Assembly: GCF_932276165.1 (NCBI RefSeq)
Contig: NC_063988.1
Span: 4,402,001 to 4,466,000 of the forward strand
Source of the DNA: Plutella xylostella
Lineage: Eukaryota > Arthropoda > Insecta > Lepidoptera > Plutellidae
DNA length: 64,000 nucleotides
Direction of reading: 5' to 3'
The notes beneath the pieces were generated by a model, which searched no databases, was not told where the DNA came from, and saw only the letters and a program-made list of their open reading frames with translations. Made by a program: the position numbers and the translations under genes. The first letter of the stretch is position 1. Each line of letters begins with the position of its first letter. Positions 32,201 through 41,259 of this stretch are shown piece by piece.

Positions 32201-33682
32201 CTCCCCCCACCCAACCAGTCCCATCCTCACCCGAATCCGAAGACGAGAAATCCGAAAGCTCACCCCCATCCAACCCATCCGGCATGCTAGAGGATGCAAC
32301 CGGCTCCGCGCCACCCGGCACTCCCGCAGCCGAGCGGCCCCGACGCCGGGGAGACACCAGTGCAGACACCGAAGCACCCCGAGGTCCTGCAGCCGAAAGA
32401 CCTCGACACAGAGCCTCCGGTGCCGATCCCGAAGCGCCCGGAAGTCCAGCAAGTGAAGGAGACCGACAAGCCGATGAGGACGGAGACGACAGCGCCGCCG
32501 AACCAAGCAGAACGCCACCACCTGCAAGCACCCTCACCAAACCACCCCGGGCAGAAACCCGTTCCGAATACGACTCCCCCAAACCATCCCCAGAAACCGC
32601 ACCATCCGGAACACCAAACGCGTCCCCCCACTCATGGGCAACAGCATCATCCGACAAGACCCCACTCCGCCTCACTCCACTCATTGCAGATCACTATCCA
32701 AAAGAAACAAAGAAAAAAAACTCCACCAACGTTCAAACCGGCAGTGTACATTATATTGCCACCATGTTTTTTTCATATAAAATATATATTTTTTTAAATT
32801 TTTTTTTCGAATTTTAATAAAGCTTTACATATATAACCCATACCCAAAGTTTCATTTTTCTGCTACACTTGGATCCTTCTGCTGGTTAAAGGGACAATAG
32901 CATCCATTGATAGTTATAAAGTGGTAGTGGAAAATTTTATGTTTTTCAACTTTGCCAGATAGTATTAGGAGTAAGTTACGCTTTATCTAAGTAAGTACAT
33001 AATAATAAAACCAAATACCACATATGTAAAATTCATAAGTTATGAATAAATGTGGAGTGCTATTTTAAGCTATTTGCAAGAAGGAGCTAAAGTATAAGTG
33101 TAAATAAATTATCTTGAAATACTGCACCTCAACAATATCTACAAAATCAAACCATCCTCACCATAAATTAAATTTGGATTCTTCTGTCTCAGTTTTTTTA
33201 TGATTCCAGCAATTTGCTTCAAAGACTCGGGTGACCTTGAGTAGCCGGTCACAAGGTGCGTGTAGAAGTGCACATTATTCAACACCAGCCCCTGGATCAG
33301 GTCTTCCATCTCTTCATTTTTCAGCACTGTGCCTTTCACGTGTTTGTAAGCTGTGTGGGTTGAGAACTGGACCGTGTTTATAGAGTCCACCTCAAAGCCC
33401 AAAACCTGAAAAATCATAGAATTGATAGGTATTTTTAAAAAAACAATCTTATGCTTTGCAAAACATAATGAAACATTAAGTCTGCCATTGTATATAGGTA
33501 TTTTGTAGTTAGGTACTTACATTTAGTTATTTTAAATATCGAATGTGAAGAACCTAAAGGTTATTAAAATCTAGTATTTGAACAATAAATACCTGCAGAG
33601 GGAAGACTGCACTTTTGTTGCCAGCATGACCGTGCACCACATGGCTCTGGATGGAGAGGACTCTTGGAGTGTCGTCATTCAT
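29207..33682 (-). CDS. Pdxk: Pyridoxal kinase
   Basis: ATP-dependent cytosolic kinase that phosphorylates pyridoxal, pyridoxamine and pyridoxine at the 5'-OH (vitamin B6 salvage). Five exons on the minus strand: 33593-33682 (ATG at 33682), 33162-33405, 30103-30369, 29524-29703 and 29207-29328 (TAG). All borders are GT-AG with matching phases, giving 300 residues against about 310 in animals. The N-terminus has VLSIQSHVVHG and GNKSAVFPLQ (substrate pocket). Then come LGFEVDSINTVQFS, CDPVMGDNGKMYVP, the TPNQFEAEQLTG ATP-site region and the ribokinase-family GTGD (about residues 217-220, Asp being the catalytic base). An upstream ATG at 33678 is out of frame. Intron 2 (30370-33161) contains a 2 kb element with a long hairpin in the sense of this transcript. 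Confidence 0.96.
30850..32901. mobile_element. 2 kb foldback element in Pdxk intron 2 (piggyBac-like ends?)
   Basis: An inverted pair of 17 bp with two mismatches bounds the region: GCTATTAACCCTTTAAC at 30850-30866 and GTTAAAGGGACAATAGC at 32885-32901. TTAA followed by CCCTTTAAC on the left resembles piggyBac-group ends, but the right side lacks the matching TTAA, so the class is uncertain. Inside lie AT-rich subterminal parts and the long palindrome at 31259-32766. A GATGGCAATATACGTGCCACC motif at 30,878 resembles the palindrome's own ends, which ties the two together. Confidence 0.45.
31259..32766 (-). repeat. Giant palindrome: about 720-bp arms forming a G.U-rich hairpin on the minus strand
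   Basis: The left arm (31259-31985) and right arm (32045-32766) are inverted copies around a loop of about 59 nt. Their ends match as CATGGTGGCAATATAATGTA in both arms; next to the loop GTGGACCAAAC/TAATTTATAC match. Base i pairs with base 64030-i without gaps across most of the arms; small indels lie near the outer ends. I hand-aligned 153 columns (31576-31728 against 32302-32454): 63 differ by left C/right-minus T or left A/right-minus G, one is a transversion and none has the reverse polarity. On the minus strand these are all G.U pairs; on the plus strand they would be A.C mismatches. The plus strand is therefore C/A-rich and the minus strand G/T-rich across both arms. Confidence 0.9.
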
Positions 33683-34048
33683 TTTATTAACAGATTTATT
33701 AAAACCTATGGGTTATCTAAACCAGAATTTTGAAACCAAGTTTCAAAAACAATTTTAACACAATAGGACGGATTTTAATCAATGAACTTGAGCTAAATGA
33801 GACGACTTAGCTGAATCGCCTCCACTCAACAAATGCTGATAAGAACTGTAGGCATTATAAACTAATTTGCACTAATTAATTTAAATGTGTAGAAATAAAT
33901 AGAGGAGACATACTGGCATTTCAATAATACAACTGTCAGTGTCAGTGTCAAATACATTTGTATAGTTTATCTGTGGATGTTGGAGGATGTGGGTTATAAT
34001 GAATCCTTATTCTGAAGTATTTGATCGCCAGTAGGTGGTTTCCGCCGC

Positions 34049-34175
34049 CTTAAGACGCCGACGCGGCGGCTGTCAGCTGCGACTGATAGTGTGCATAGTC
34101 TTTTGGGACAGTTCGTGCACACTATCAGTCGCGGCTCACAGCCGCGTCCGCAAGTGTGTCGGCGCCTTTAGTAGT
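34049..34175. repeat. Small hairpin MITE upstream of Pdxk
   Basis: GCGGCTGTCAGCTGCGACTG plus ATAGTGTGCA folds onto TGCACACTATCAGTCGC plus GGCTCACAGCCGC, with two mismatches in 30 bp and a loop of about 20 nt. Outer GGCGCC/GACGCC-type pairs extend the stem. It lies about 370 bp upstream of the Pdxk start codon. Confidence 0.55.
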
Positions 34176-34537
34176 AGCTAGTTTGGTTCAAAATATGGCA
34201 AATCATCGTACCATTTATGCCTTCTGATCGCTGAAGCAACCAACAAGACCAAGAAAAAACTAAATTTTAAAAAAATTCAGCAATAAGCAGTTCAGCCTCG
34301 GCCAAACCTGCGACCAAAACTCTAAAGGCCACATATTTGAAATGCCTAGACTTGCGTATAATACCTAGTTATCAATGACACCACTCTGGGCAGTGCCTGC
34401 AATTAAATAGTTAGGTACCGTAAATTGCATGACATGCATGACCCGTGGGGATCTTTATCTCCAGGGTGGGTCCTACCTACTGAAGGAATAAAATGACACA
34501 GAACATTCGTTAATATGTAGGTAGGTAGGTACTTTTT

Positions 34538-35111
34538 AGGGTTCCGTAGCCAAAATGGCAAAAACGGAACCCTTATAGTTTCGTCATGTCCGTCTGTCCG
34601 TCTGTCCGTCTGTCACAGCCGATTTACTCGGAAACTATAAGTACTACAGTGATGAAATTTGATGGGAATATGTGTTGTATGAACCGCTACAAAAATATGA
34701 CACTAAATAGTAAAAAAAAGAATTGGGGGTGGGGCCCCCCATACATGTAACTGAGGGATGAAATTTTTTTTTTCGATGTACATACCCGTGTGGGGTATCA
34801 ATGGAAAGGTCTTTTAAAATGATATAAAGTTTTCTAAAAAACATTTTTCTTAAAGTGAACGGTTTTTGAGATATCAGCTCTCAAAGTCGTAAAAAGTATG
34901 TCCCCCCCCCCTCTATTTTTATAACTACGGGGTATAAAATTCTAAAAAAAATTGAGGTGATGCATGCTAATTAACTCTTTCAACGATTTTTGGTTTGATC
35001 AAAGTATCTCTTATAGTTTTTGAGATAGGTTGATTTAACTGTAATATTATAACTATTTGCTGCTACGGAACCCTTTGTGCGCGAGCCCGACTCGCACTTG
35101 GCCGGTTTTTT
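34538..35111. mobile_element. Non-autonomous DNA repeat with AGGGTTCCGTAGC ends
   Basis: The left AGGGTTCCGTAGC (about 34,540) and the right GCTACGGAACCCT (about 35,075) are exact 13-bp inverted repeats. A (GTCT)n run follows the left end. The right end runs on through GCGCGAGCCCGACTCGC, a small hairpin, to TTGGCCGGTTTTTT. This is a very common lepidopteran repeat. A diverged relative lies at about 59,317-59,500. Confidence 0.6.
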
Positions 35112-35309
35112 ATTGTTAATATTTGGGTATTAAGTAGTTAACTGTAAAGAGAATGGCCAAATCTGACCCGCTTTGCAGCCACTAACCAAACCTATGATCT
35201 TTAAGCACCTAACTATATCTTCGTTCTCTCATGCCTCATAATAATAAATTTTACACCAGGATATAGTTAGGTACTGTAGTCATGGGCTACACATCAGTAT
35301 TTTATTTAT

Positions 35310-35400
35310 TTAAACACTTTATTGTATACACAAATTACATAGTTTAAAGTAAAAGTACAAGAAAAAACAATACAAGTATATATTATTATATATACATAGG
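35310..35400 (-). repeat. 3' end of a CR1-like LINE (minus strand)
   Basis: A minus-strand GTATACAATAAAGTGTTTAA polyadenylation-like end followed by an AAATAAATAAA tail. No coding part is recognised beyond it. Confidence 0.35.
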
Positions 35401-35945
35401 CGGACTTATCACCTAAACGCGATTTCTTCCAGTAAACCTTTATATTATTATTTTTCATCAATGGCTGCTCTGGCGGGTCATGGCGCCATAGAGAAGTGGC
35501 CATTCTCATTTGACTTACCGAGGTAGTTAGTAATGTTGGTAGGTAGGTAAGTACTTAAGTTCTTAACTTATCTTAACTAGTTAGTTAAGTGATTATTCCC
35601 CTAACTTCACGAGGACCATATTGCATCTAAAGTTCTTTTCCAGACATTTCTGTCATGGGTTCTAAGTCTTTCCTTGTATTCGTCCTTTAGATCAACAATA
35701 ATAGGTACCTACTTAAGTAAGTATGTATAATTTTAGTCGTAACTACCTACCATACACATCCATTATTCCATAATCCTAGGCTAGCCTAACTTACGTAGGT
35801 ATATTATCGAAATTAAACTGTTACAAACATAACAACTTTTTAATGCTAAGTATTAGGTAACTTATAGATCTAACTAATAGAAATTAATACATTATTTTAA
35901 TGTTGTCTTAGTGTCAGTCTCACTACCACTTGTATCAATTAACAA

Positions 35946-37031
35946 TCAATCACTATCAGCTTCGGAATCATCAGCTTCGGTTTTAAATTGGCGAGATTGT
36001 TTCTTGGCATCACTCTTTTTGAGTCGCTGAAGTAATTTCATAACTTCGACTCTAAATTCTAGCTTAGTGTCGTTAGATAGTGTTTTGACAGCCGGAGTGA
36101 TAGATTTGAAGAATGCACGGTCGTCGTCCTCTTCTTTTTGAATGAGACCTGCTAGAATAGAAACTACGCTATCGTCAAGATTTTCTGTTGAGTTGAGTTT
36201 CATCATTTTCGCCGCTGGTTCGGAGTCTTCATTTATGTCAACGAACACTTCATTCTCCCATTGCTCATCTTCATCGCCCACTTCTACTTCAGGATGATGG
36301 CTTATTTCTTTACGTTCTCGTTTGGTCTTCTTCAAGTCAACAAACATTGGATCTAAGAAGGATAATTGGTCTCCGTAAATATAGGGCCTACATTGCTTGT
36401 TTGCGTTTCTTAAAGTTTTTCGGTATGCGTCCCTCATGTTTGTCCATTTGCGTATTAATGATAGCCCTGAAAAAGTAATATAAGTAGTTAGTTGATAGGT
36501 AGGTAACTAGGTATCATTAAATATTGTAATGCGATCCTCAAAAAAGATTTTCCCGTGAAATATCGGAATCCAGCATAGCTACATACCTAGTTAAATACTT
36601 GAACTTACTTATAGTTAACTAGTTGTCTTTTCTGCCGATAGTTACCTAAAGAGTATTAACTACTTACTTTTTAAGTATATTGCTAGTTTACATGGCTCTG
36701 ATTCAAAGCTACTAACTACTTATATGCAAGGTAGATAGTTAGGATAACTTATTTTAGGTATACCTACCAGAGGCTAGAGAACATACGAAGACACGACACA
36801 CACTAATCCTTATCACAATTAAACCTAACCTTAGACCTTACCCATTTCATGCCGATCCGTGGCATCAGCCTCCTCATAATTAGGTTCCACCACGCTGCAG
36901 ACCTCCCTCCAGGCCTGCGCCTTGGCCTCCTTGTCGTGATACCGCGCGTGGCCCTTGTCCCACAGGCAGCCCTGCTCGCGGACAGCTGATATCAGCTTCA
37001 GCGCCGGGTCCAGGGAACCTCGCTTTGGCAT
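35946..37031 (-). CDS. MADF/BESS-domain (Adf-1-like) DNA-binding protein
   Basis: Two exons: 36842-37031 (ATG at 37031) and 35946-36466 (TGA), GT-AG with phase 1, giving 236 residues. Residues about 10-95 form a MADF (Myb/SANT-like) domain: LISAVREQGCLWD, HDKEAKAQAWREVC, then across the junction LIRKWTNMRDAYRKTL and PYIYGDQLSFLDP. A Glu/Asp-rich linker follows. Near residues 160-205, FFKSITPAVKTL and LEFRVEVMKLLQRL fit a BESS protein-interaction motif; the tail is acidic. Such proteins are nuclear, sequence-specific transcription factors or cofactors, common in insects. Immediately upstream of the ATG a good acceptor (CTTCTCCAG) suggests a spliced 5' UTR. No ortholog can be named. Confidence 0.88.
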
Positions 37032-37909
37032 TTCTGTTTCTGGAGAAGAGTAAAGATGTCGTGTAATGTAGATACGCTGGCCTGAGACCTAGGTCGATGA
37101 CATTGCTTGTATATGTGGACTCTGAAGTTGTAATATTAAGATTACGGCTGGGCACTGTGGGCACAACACAACTCTTCCGGGTTTTACATAGTTAGATAGC
37201 TTGCTGAACCATAGGTAGGTAATTAGAGACTCCACCTTTCAACATTATAATAATGTTCTTTTCGAATGTAGGTAAGTACTTAACTAGTTTGGTACAGGTA
37301 TGCACAGAGAAAAAATAAACTATGGGTAGGCACACTATAGGCACTCTAAATATTCGACGAATTGGGCCTCATACTAATAACTAACTAAAACAAAACTGGC
37401 GAAAAACGTCTAAGTACAGCAATGCACATCTGCCTACCCCGCATTCCGCAAGGTATCAGCAAGGAGTAGATATGTGTCCGTATTGGTAGATATGGTAGTA
37501 CACTCAACATTGACATAAGGTGTGAATCAAGATCAAGTTAATATTGCGGTAATTAAGTACTTAAATAAAAAATTGCTTACTTACTAGTGTAGGTACCTAC
37601 CTACCTATGATTCTCTTGAACTAGTATAAGTAACTACCTATACTTACTACCTAATAATAAAAAAACGTATTGAATATCACCTCGAATAATACAAAACCGT
37701 CCGTCCGTCCCCGTGTGAGACAGTCGCGTCCGGTTTTGAATACACGGAAAATACCTACGCACATTATCACTACAAACATGGTAGGTACAAACTTACCAGA
37801 TTTGATTGAAGCTACTGATAACCAGCTCAATTTCACAATAAATGCCTTGGAATTGTAATTTTTGTTGTTATTTTTGCAGTTACGATAGTTCAACTTGTAT
37901 TTGTTGTTA

Positions 37910-38158
37910 TTATTTAAATAAAGAACCGTACAGACGCGCTCTCGGTCCGGTCTCCGGAGGCGGCCTGACGATCGTATTCGATTCGGGTGCCGACGGGGCG
38001 TCAGGCGTGGCGCGCGGCGGCGGCGGCCGGCCCGGCATCCGGATGCACGAAGCGGCAACGTCGCATTCACAGAGCAATTTATTATTTCGTCTTGTTAATA
38101 ATAATAACACTTTCGTTATCGTGCTCGTGCTGCACTTTGCGAACGTTCGTTGCGCCAT
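37910..38158 (-). CDS. Unrecognised GC-rich ORF upstream of the MADF gene
   Basis: An 82-residue frame (starting MAQRTFAKCS, then MPGRPPPPRATPDAPSAPES and ending RARLYGSLFK) in a CpG-rich island (about 37,930-38,070) that stands out in an AT-rich area. It could be the first exon or promoter of the minus-strand MADF gene, a small protein, or a transposon piece. No family is recognised. Confidence 0.22.
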   Translation of the reverse strand: MAQRTFAKCSTSTITKVLLLLTRRNNKLLCECDVAASCIRMPGRPPPPRATPDAPSAPESNTIVRPPPETGPRARLYGSLFK

Positions 38159-38739
38159 GTAACTACTACCTATTTATTCAGAGTTTCAATAAAAATAGAG
38201 ATGAGCTGAAATAAAATGTCTTCTTCCACATATACTTAATAAAAATTAGGTAGGTGACCTAGATGAGAATTAAGAACACCTAATGAGTACCTATCGCACT
38301 TGTTTGGGCTATAGTATAAATTTACTCTTATTTAGGTACTTACTTGGGTTAGGTAGGTGGATTAAATTATTAAACAAAATAATTTGTATACTAATTTAAT
38401 GCACCTACCTAAATCAAGTACCGAGTTACTTCGTTTTTCTTAAGTACCTACTTACTTACCTTATTTATATAATTTTGGTCTAACTATAAATTTATCTTAG
38501 GGTATAGCCCCATGGTAGCCCTATTAGTTTAACTTATAACATTTTTGTATCAAACAATAAATTATAGACTTAAGTAGTTACTTAAGTATAATTTTCTCTT
38601 TTAACTTATAAACTAAACAATAATTCAGTAATTTTTTTATAGATACATTGAACAAATCTTATTCTACATAATTAACTTTAAGAATATTAAAGAACTTCTA
38701 CCCAAGGTCAAAGGCAAAATCTTAGGGGAATGTTTTAAT

Positions 38740-39538
38740 TTAGCTCTGCCGACTAACAGTAGGCTGCTCTTGGGTGATTTTATATGCATTTTCGAGTGTA
38801 TCTGTGACAATTTTCATGTCATTCTCTATGCTCCGAGCCCAGTTCTCAACATCACCAATTTCTTTCAGAGCACTGCTAAAGTTCTCGACTAGTGCCAGCC
38901 ACTGTTGTGTTTGTTTGGCAAAGTTGATGGCTCCCTGGTGCAGCAACTTTGCTTCTGCATCCAGTTTCTTCTGATTGAGATATGCTTGGGCCACCCTGGA
39001 ACAAAACATATGTTTACTAGTAAGTATACTTTGAATAATAAATAGCTACATTTGGCCAGGATTCAAAATCAAGTTTTTATTTGAAAAAAATTTATAGAAT
39101 TTTTGTAGCTGTGTCTGTGTATGTCTCTGTACTTTATGTATGTTGTCCAATTCTACAAAAGATGGTTTTGTTTTGGTAGAAACTGTAAAACACATAGAAT
39201 AATGAGGACTTGGGTGTAGTACTTAAAGTAAGACACAACCATCCTATGTAGAGTTGGATTCTCTTAGATATGTGTGATTTGAAGAGCTAACTTTACTCTA
39301 ATAAATACACCTACCCAACATTCAAGTGATCCACAAGGGCTTGAGTTAAATCGTTTGCAGCTGCGATTGCTTCTTTGCGTTTTTGTTCTGAAATAAGTAT
39401 AAATTATGAAAATGTGAGGTGATATTTGAGGCACAACGAGAAGTGAACTTATACCCGCATTATTAATTATATCCAACCTTGTGTTATTTTCTTAGCTGTT
39501 TGTCGAGCTTGGTGTTCTTTTATCAGTGACGATAACAT
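38740..39538 (-). CDS. Blos1: Biogenesis of lysosome-related organelles complex 1 subunit 1
   Basis: Subunit shared by BLOC-1 and BORC, which act in lysosome-related organelle formation and lysosome positioning on the cytosolic side of the membranes; the mammalian homologue is also called GCN5L1. Three exons: 39478-39538 (ATG at 39538), 39315-39387 and 38740-38995 (TAA), in phase, giving 129 residues against about 125 in mammals. The N-terminus MLSSLIKEHQARQTAKK and the core motifs EAIAAANDLTQALVDHLNVG, VAQAYLNQKKLD, FAKQTQQW and ALKEIGDVENWARSIENDM are family hallmarks. The protein is mostly predicted helix/coiled coil. The first donor is GTTGGA, slightly weak. The start context and homology of the N-terminus make the start secure. 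Confidence 0.96.
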
Positions 39539-39861
39539 TATGATTCTGAGCCTGGAAACTTATTTTTAACTATGTAGCCAAACTTATATTTAGAAGTTTA
39601 TGACGGGGACGATATAACTGAAAATACCAAGTTATAATTGATAGGAAACGCTATAACTTCGAATTATTTGCAATTTTGTAAGAAAACAGTAAACAACACA
39701 CATCGTACAGCACAGCTGTTTTGACTTTGACATTTGCCACTGACAGTGACAGCTGACAGATGAGATCATCGGACAAGAGTCGGACAACGACTGACAAAGC
39801 AACGTTTTTCCAACGTTTAACTAACTTGTGTGGCATTGTTTATGCCAACGTGTTTCTTTTT

Positions 39862-40254
39862 TCAACCACAATAAATAGAATGAGTAAACGTTAGACAAGA
39901 ACTCATAATAATAAAGACCCTACTGTTCGTAGCCGGAAGCGGCTGGTACGTCATGTAGGGTAGACCCAGGGTAGAGCATAATGGCCAATATGGCCATTTA
40001 CAAGTTTCTTTCCCTCCATTGAAATTACTTGAAATCATTGTTTCCTCCACTGTCGGCTTCTCTTTTACTAATACTGTCACAACAAAGTGGTAGATAAGTT
40101 TCCCGATACCCGCGGTGCTAGTAGTTAAACTTACTCTACCAATGCCGTCGTAGTTATAACACTTACTAGGTATAGGCAGGTACTTACATTGCTCTACTGT
40201 AGCAGTTTTTAAAGTTTTAAGACGCTGTCTAACTGATGTTAAGATTCCAAACAT
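39862..40254 (-). CDS. Hypothetical small protein, possibly two exons
   Basis: The minus strand opens with MFGILTSVRQRLKTLKTATV and stays open for 130 residues. A good donor (CAAT/GTAAGT at 40187) and acceptor (GTGACAG at 40074) would remove exactly 114 nt and keep the frame, joining 40188-40254 to 39862-40073. The second part includes GGKETCKWPYWPLCSTLGLP and PLPATNSRVF. I recognise no family. The donor and the frame-preserving intron argue for a gene; the lack of homology argues against. Confidence 0.3.
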   Translation of the reverse strand: MFGILTSVRQRLKTLKTATVEQCKYLPIPSKCYNYDGIGRVSLTTSTAGIGKLIYHFVVTVLVKEKPTVEETMISSNFNGGKETCKWPYWPLCSTLGLPYMTYQPLPATNSRVFIIMSSCLTFTHSIYCG

Positions 40255-41259
40255 TCCAAGAACATTCGTGAAAAACGGTAGACCCGTCGGAGGAGTGGAT
40301 CGTCACTGTGATGGTTTCCCGGTTGTGCCATAGTCTTTGGGGTCCATTACCGGTCAGACATAAAGCATCTACTACTATATATTTGTTCATTGTCTTGATG
40401 GCCCGAAGGATGTCAATGGAGATATAATTGAGCCTCCTATTATTTCAGAAGTCGGACTAAACAAAAGACTGGTGAAAAGTGTGTGCAGCAATGCACTATT
40501 CCCTACCCCGCGAGGGATCAAGGCAAGGCAAGAGGGGATCAAAATCCTGGCTTTTTGAGCTTTAGTCAGAGTAGCTACTATATATTACTTAGATACGAGT
40601 ATAACCGCTATGCTGTATCGTTTGAACGTCTTTATTGCATTAATTATAGGTAACCGGCTAAAGAGTCCGGTGGTATCGATTTTCGCTTATCGCCGGTTGT
40701 AGGTGCCAGCTGCCGGGCAGCGTATCGGAAAAAGATTTCAACTAACTTGTTCAGGAGTTGCAGTTGTAGGTACGTTTTACAGCATCTGTGCTTAACAGTT
40801 TATGCGCGGATAATACTTACAATGTTTCAACGTTCAACCTTGTTATGCTTAGTTTAGGGTCAAGTTTTATTGCAAACGATTCAGATTCATACTCATTCCG
40901 ATGCTTTTACTTGAATTTAATATGTAAGTAAATTACATTAATATACTTTCTTACTTAGATAAATATAATATTTTATACATACCTACCAAACTTAACATTA
41001 TTAAGTACTTAGGTAAAAATAAACACTGCAAGTTAATTCGATAACAAATTATTTATTACGAAATACTACCTACTTACTTATTTAAATCTTATATATAACA
41101 GAACTTATTCTAAAAGTAACACAGTTGAGTACTAGTAGGTACATCCGGTTTATCACGATTAACTATTTAGGTACTTAAACTATGAAACCCAATGAAAAAC
41201 GAGATCTTGGGCTATGTTCGATATAATTTTCTTCTTTTATGCTCCGTACAAAATTCTCA

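Noticed and set aside
31259..32766. RIP-like mutation as the cause of the arm differences
   Set aside because: RIP acts on C of either strand and would give both polarities; here only one polarity is seen, and RIP is a fungal process.
31173..32817. Many overlapping frames of 100-266 codons read as genes
   Set aside because: Open in several frames on both strands because the palindrome is depleted of A on one strand and T on the other; low-complexity products.
34590..34615. CRISPR or satellite-like array from repeated GTCCGTCT
   Set aside because: A short tetranucleotide run that is part of a dispersed moth repeat; no spacers.
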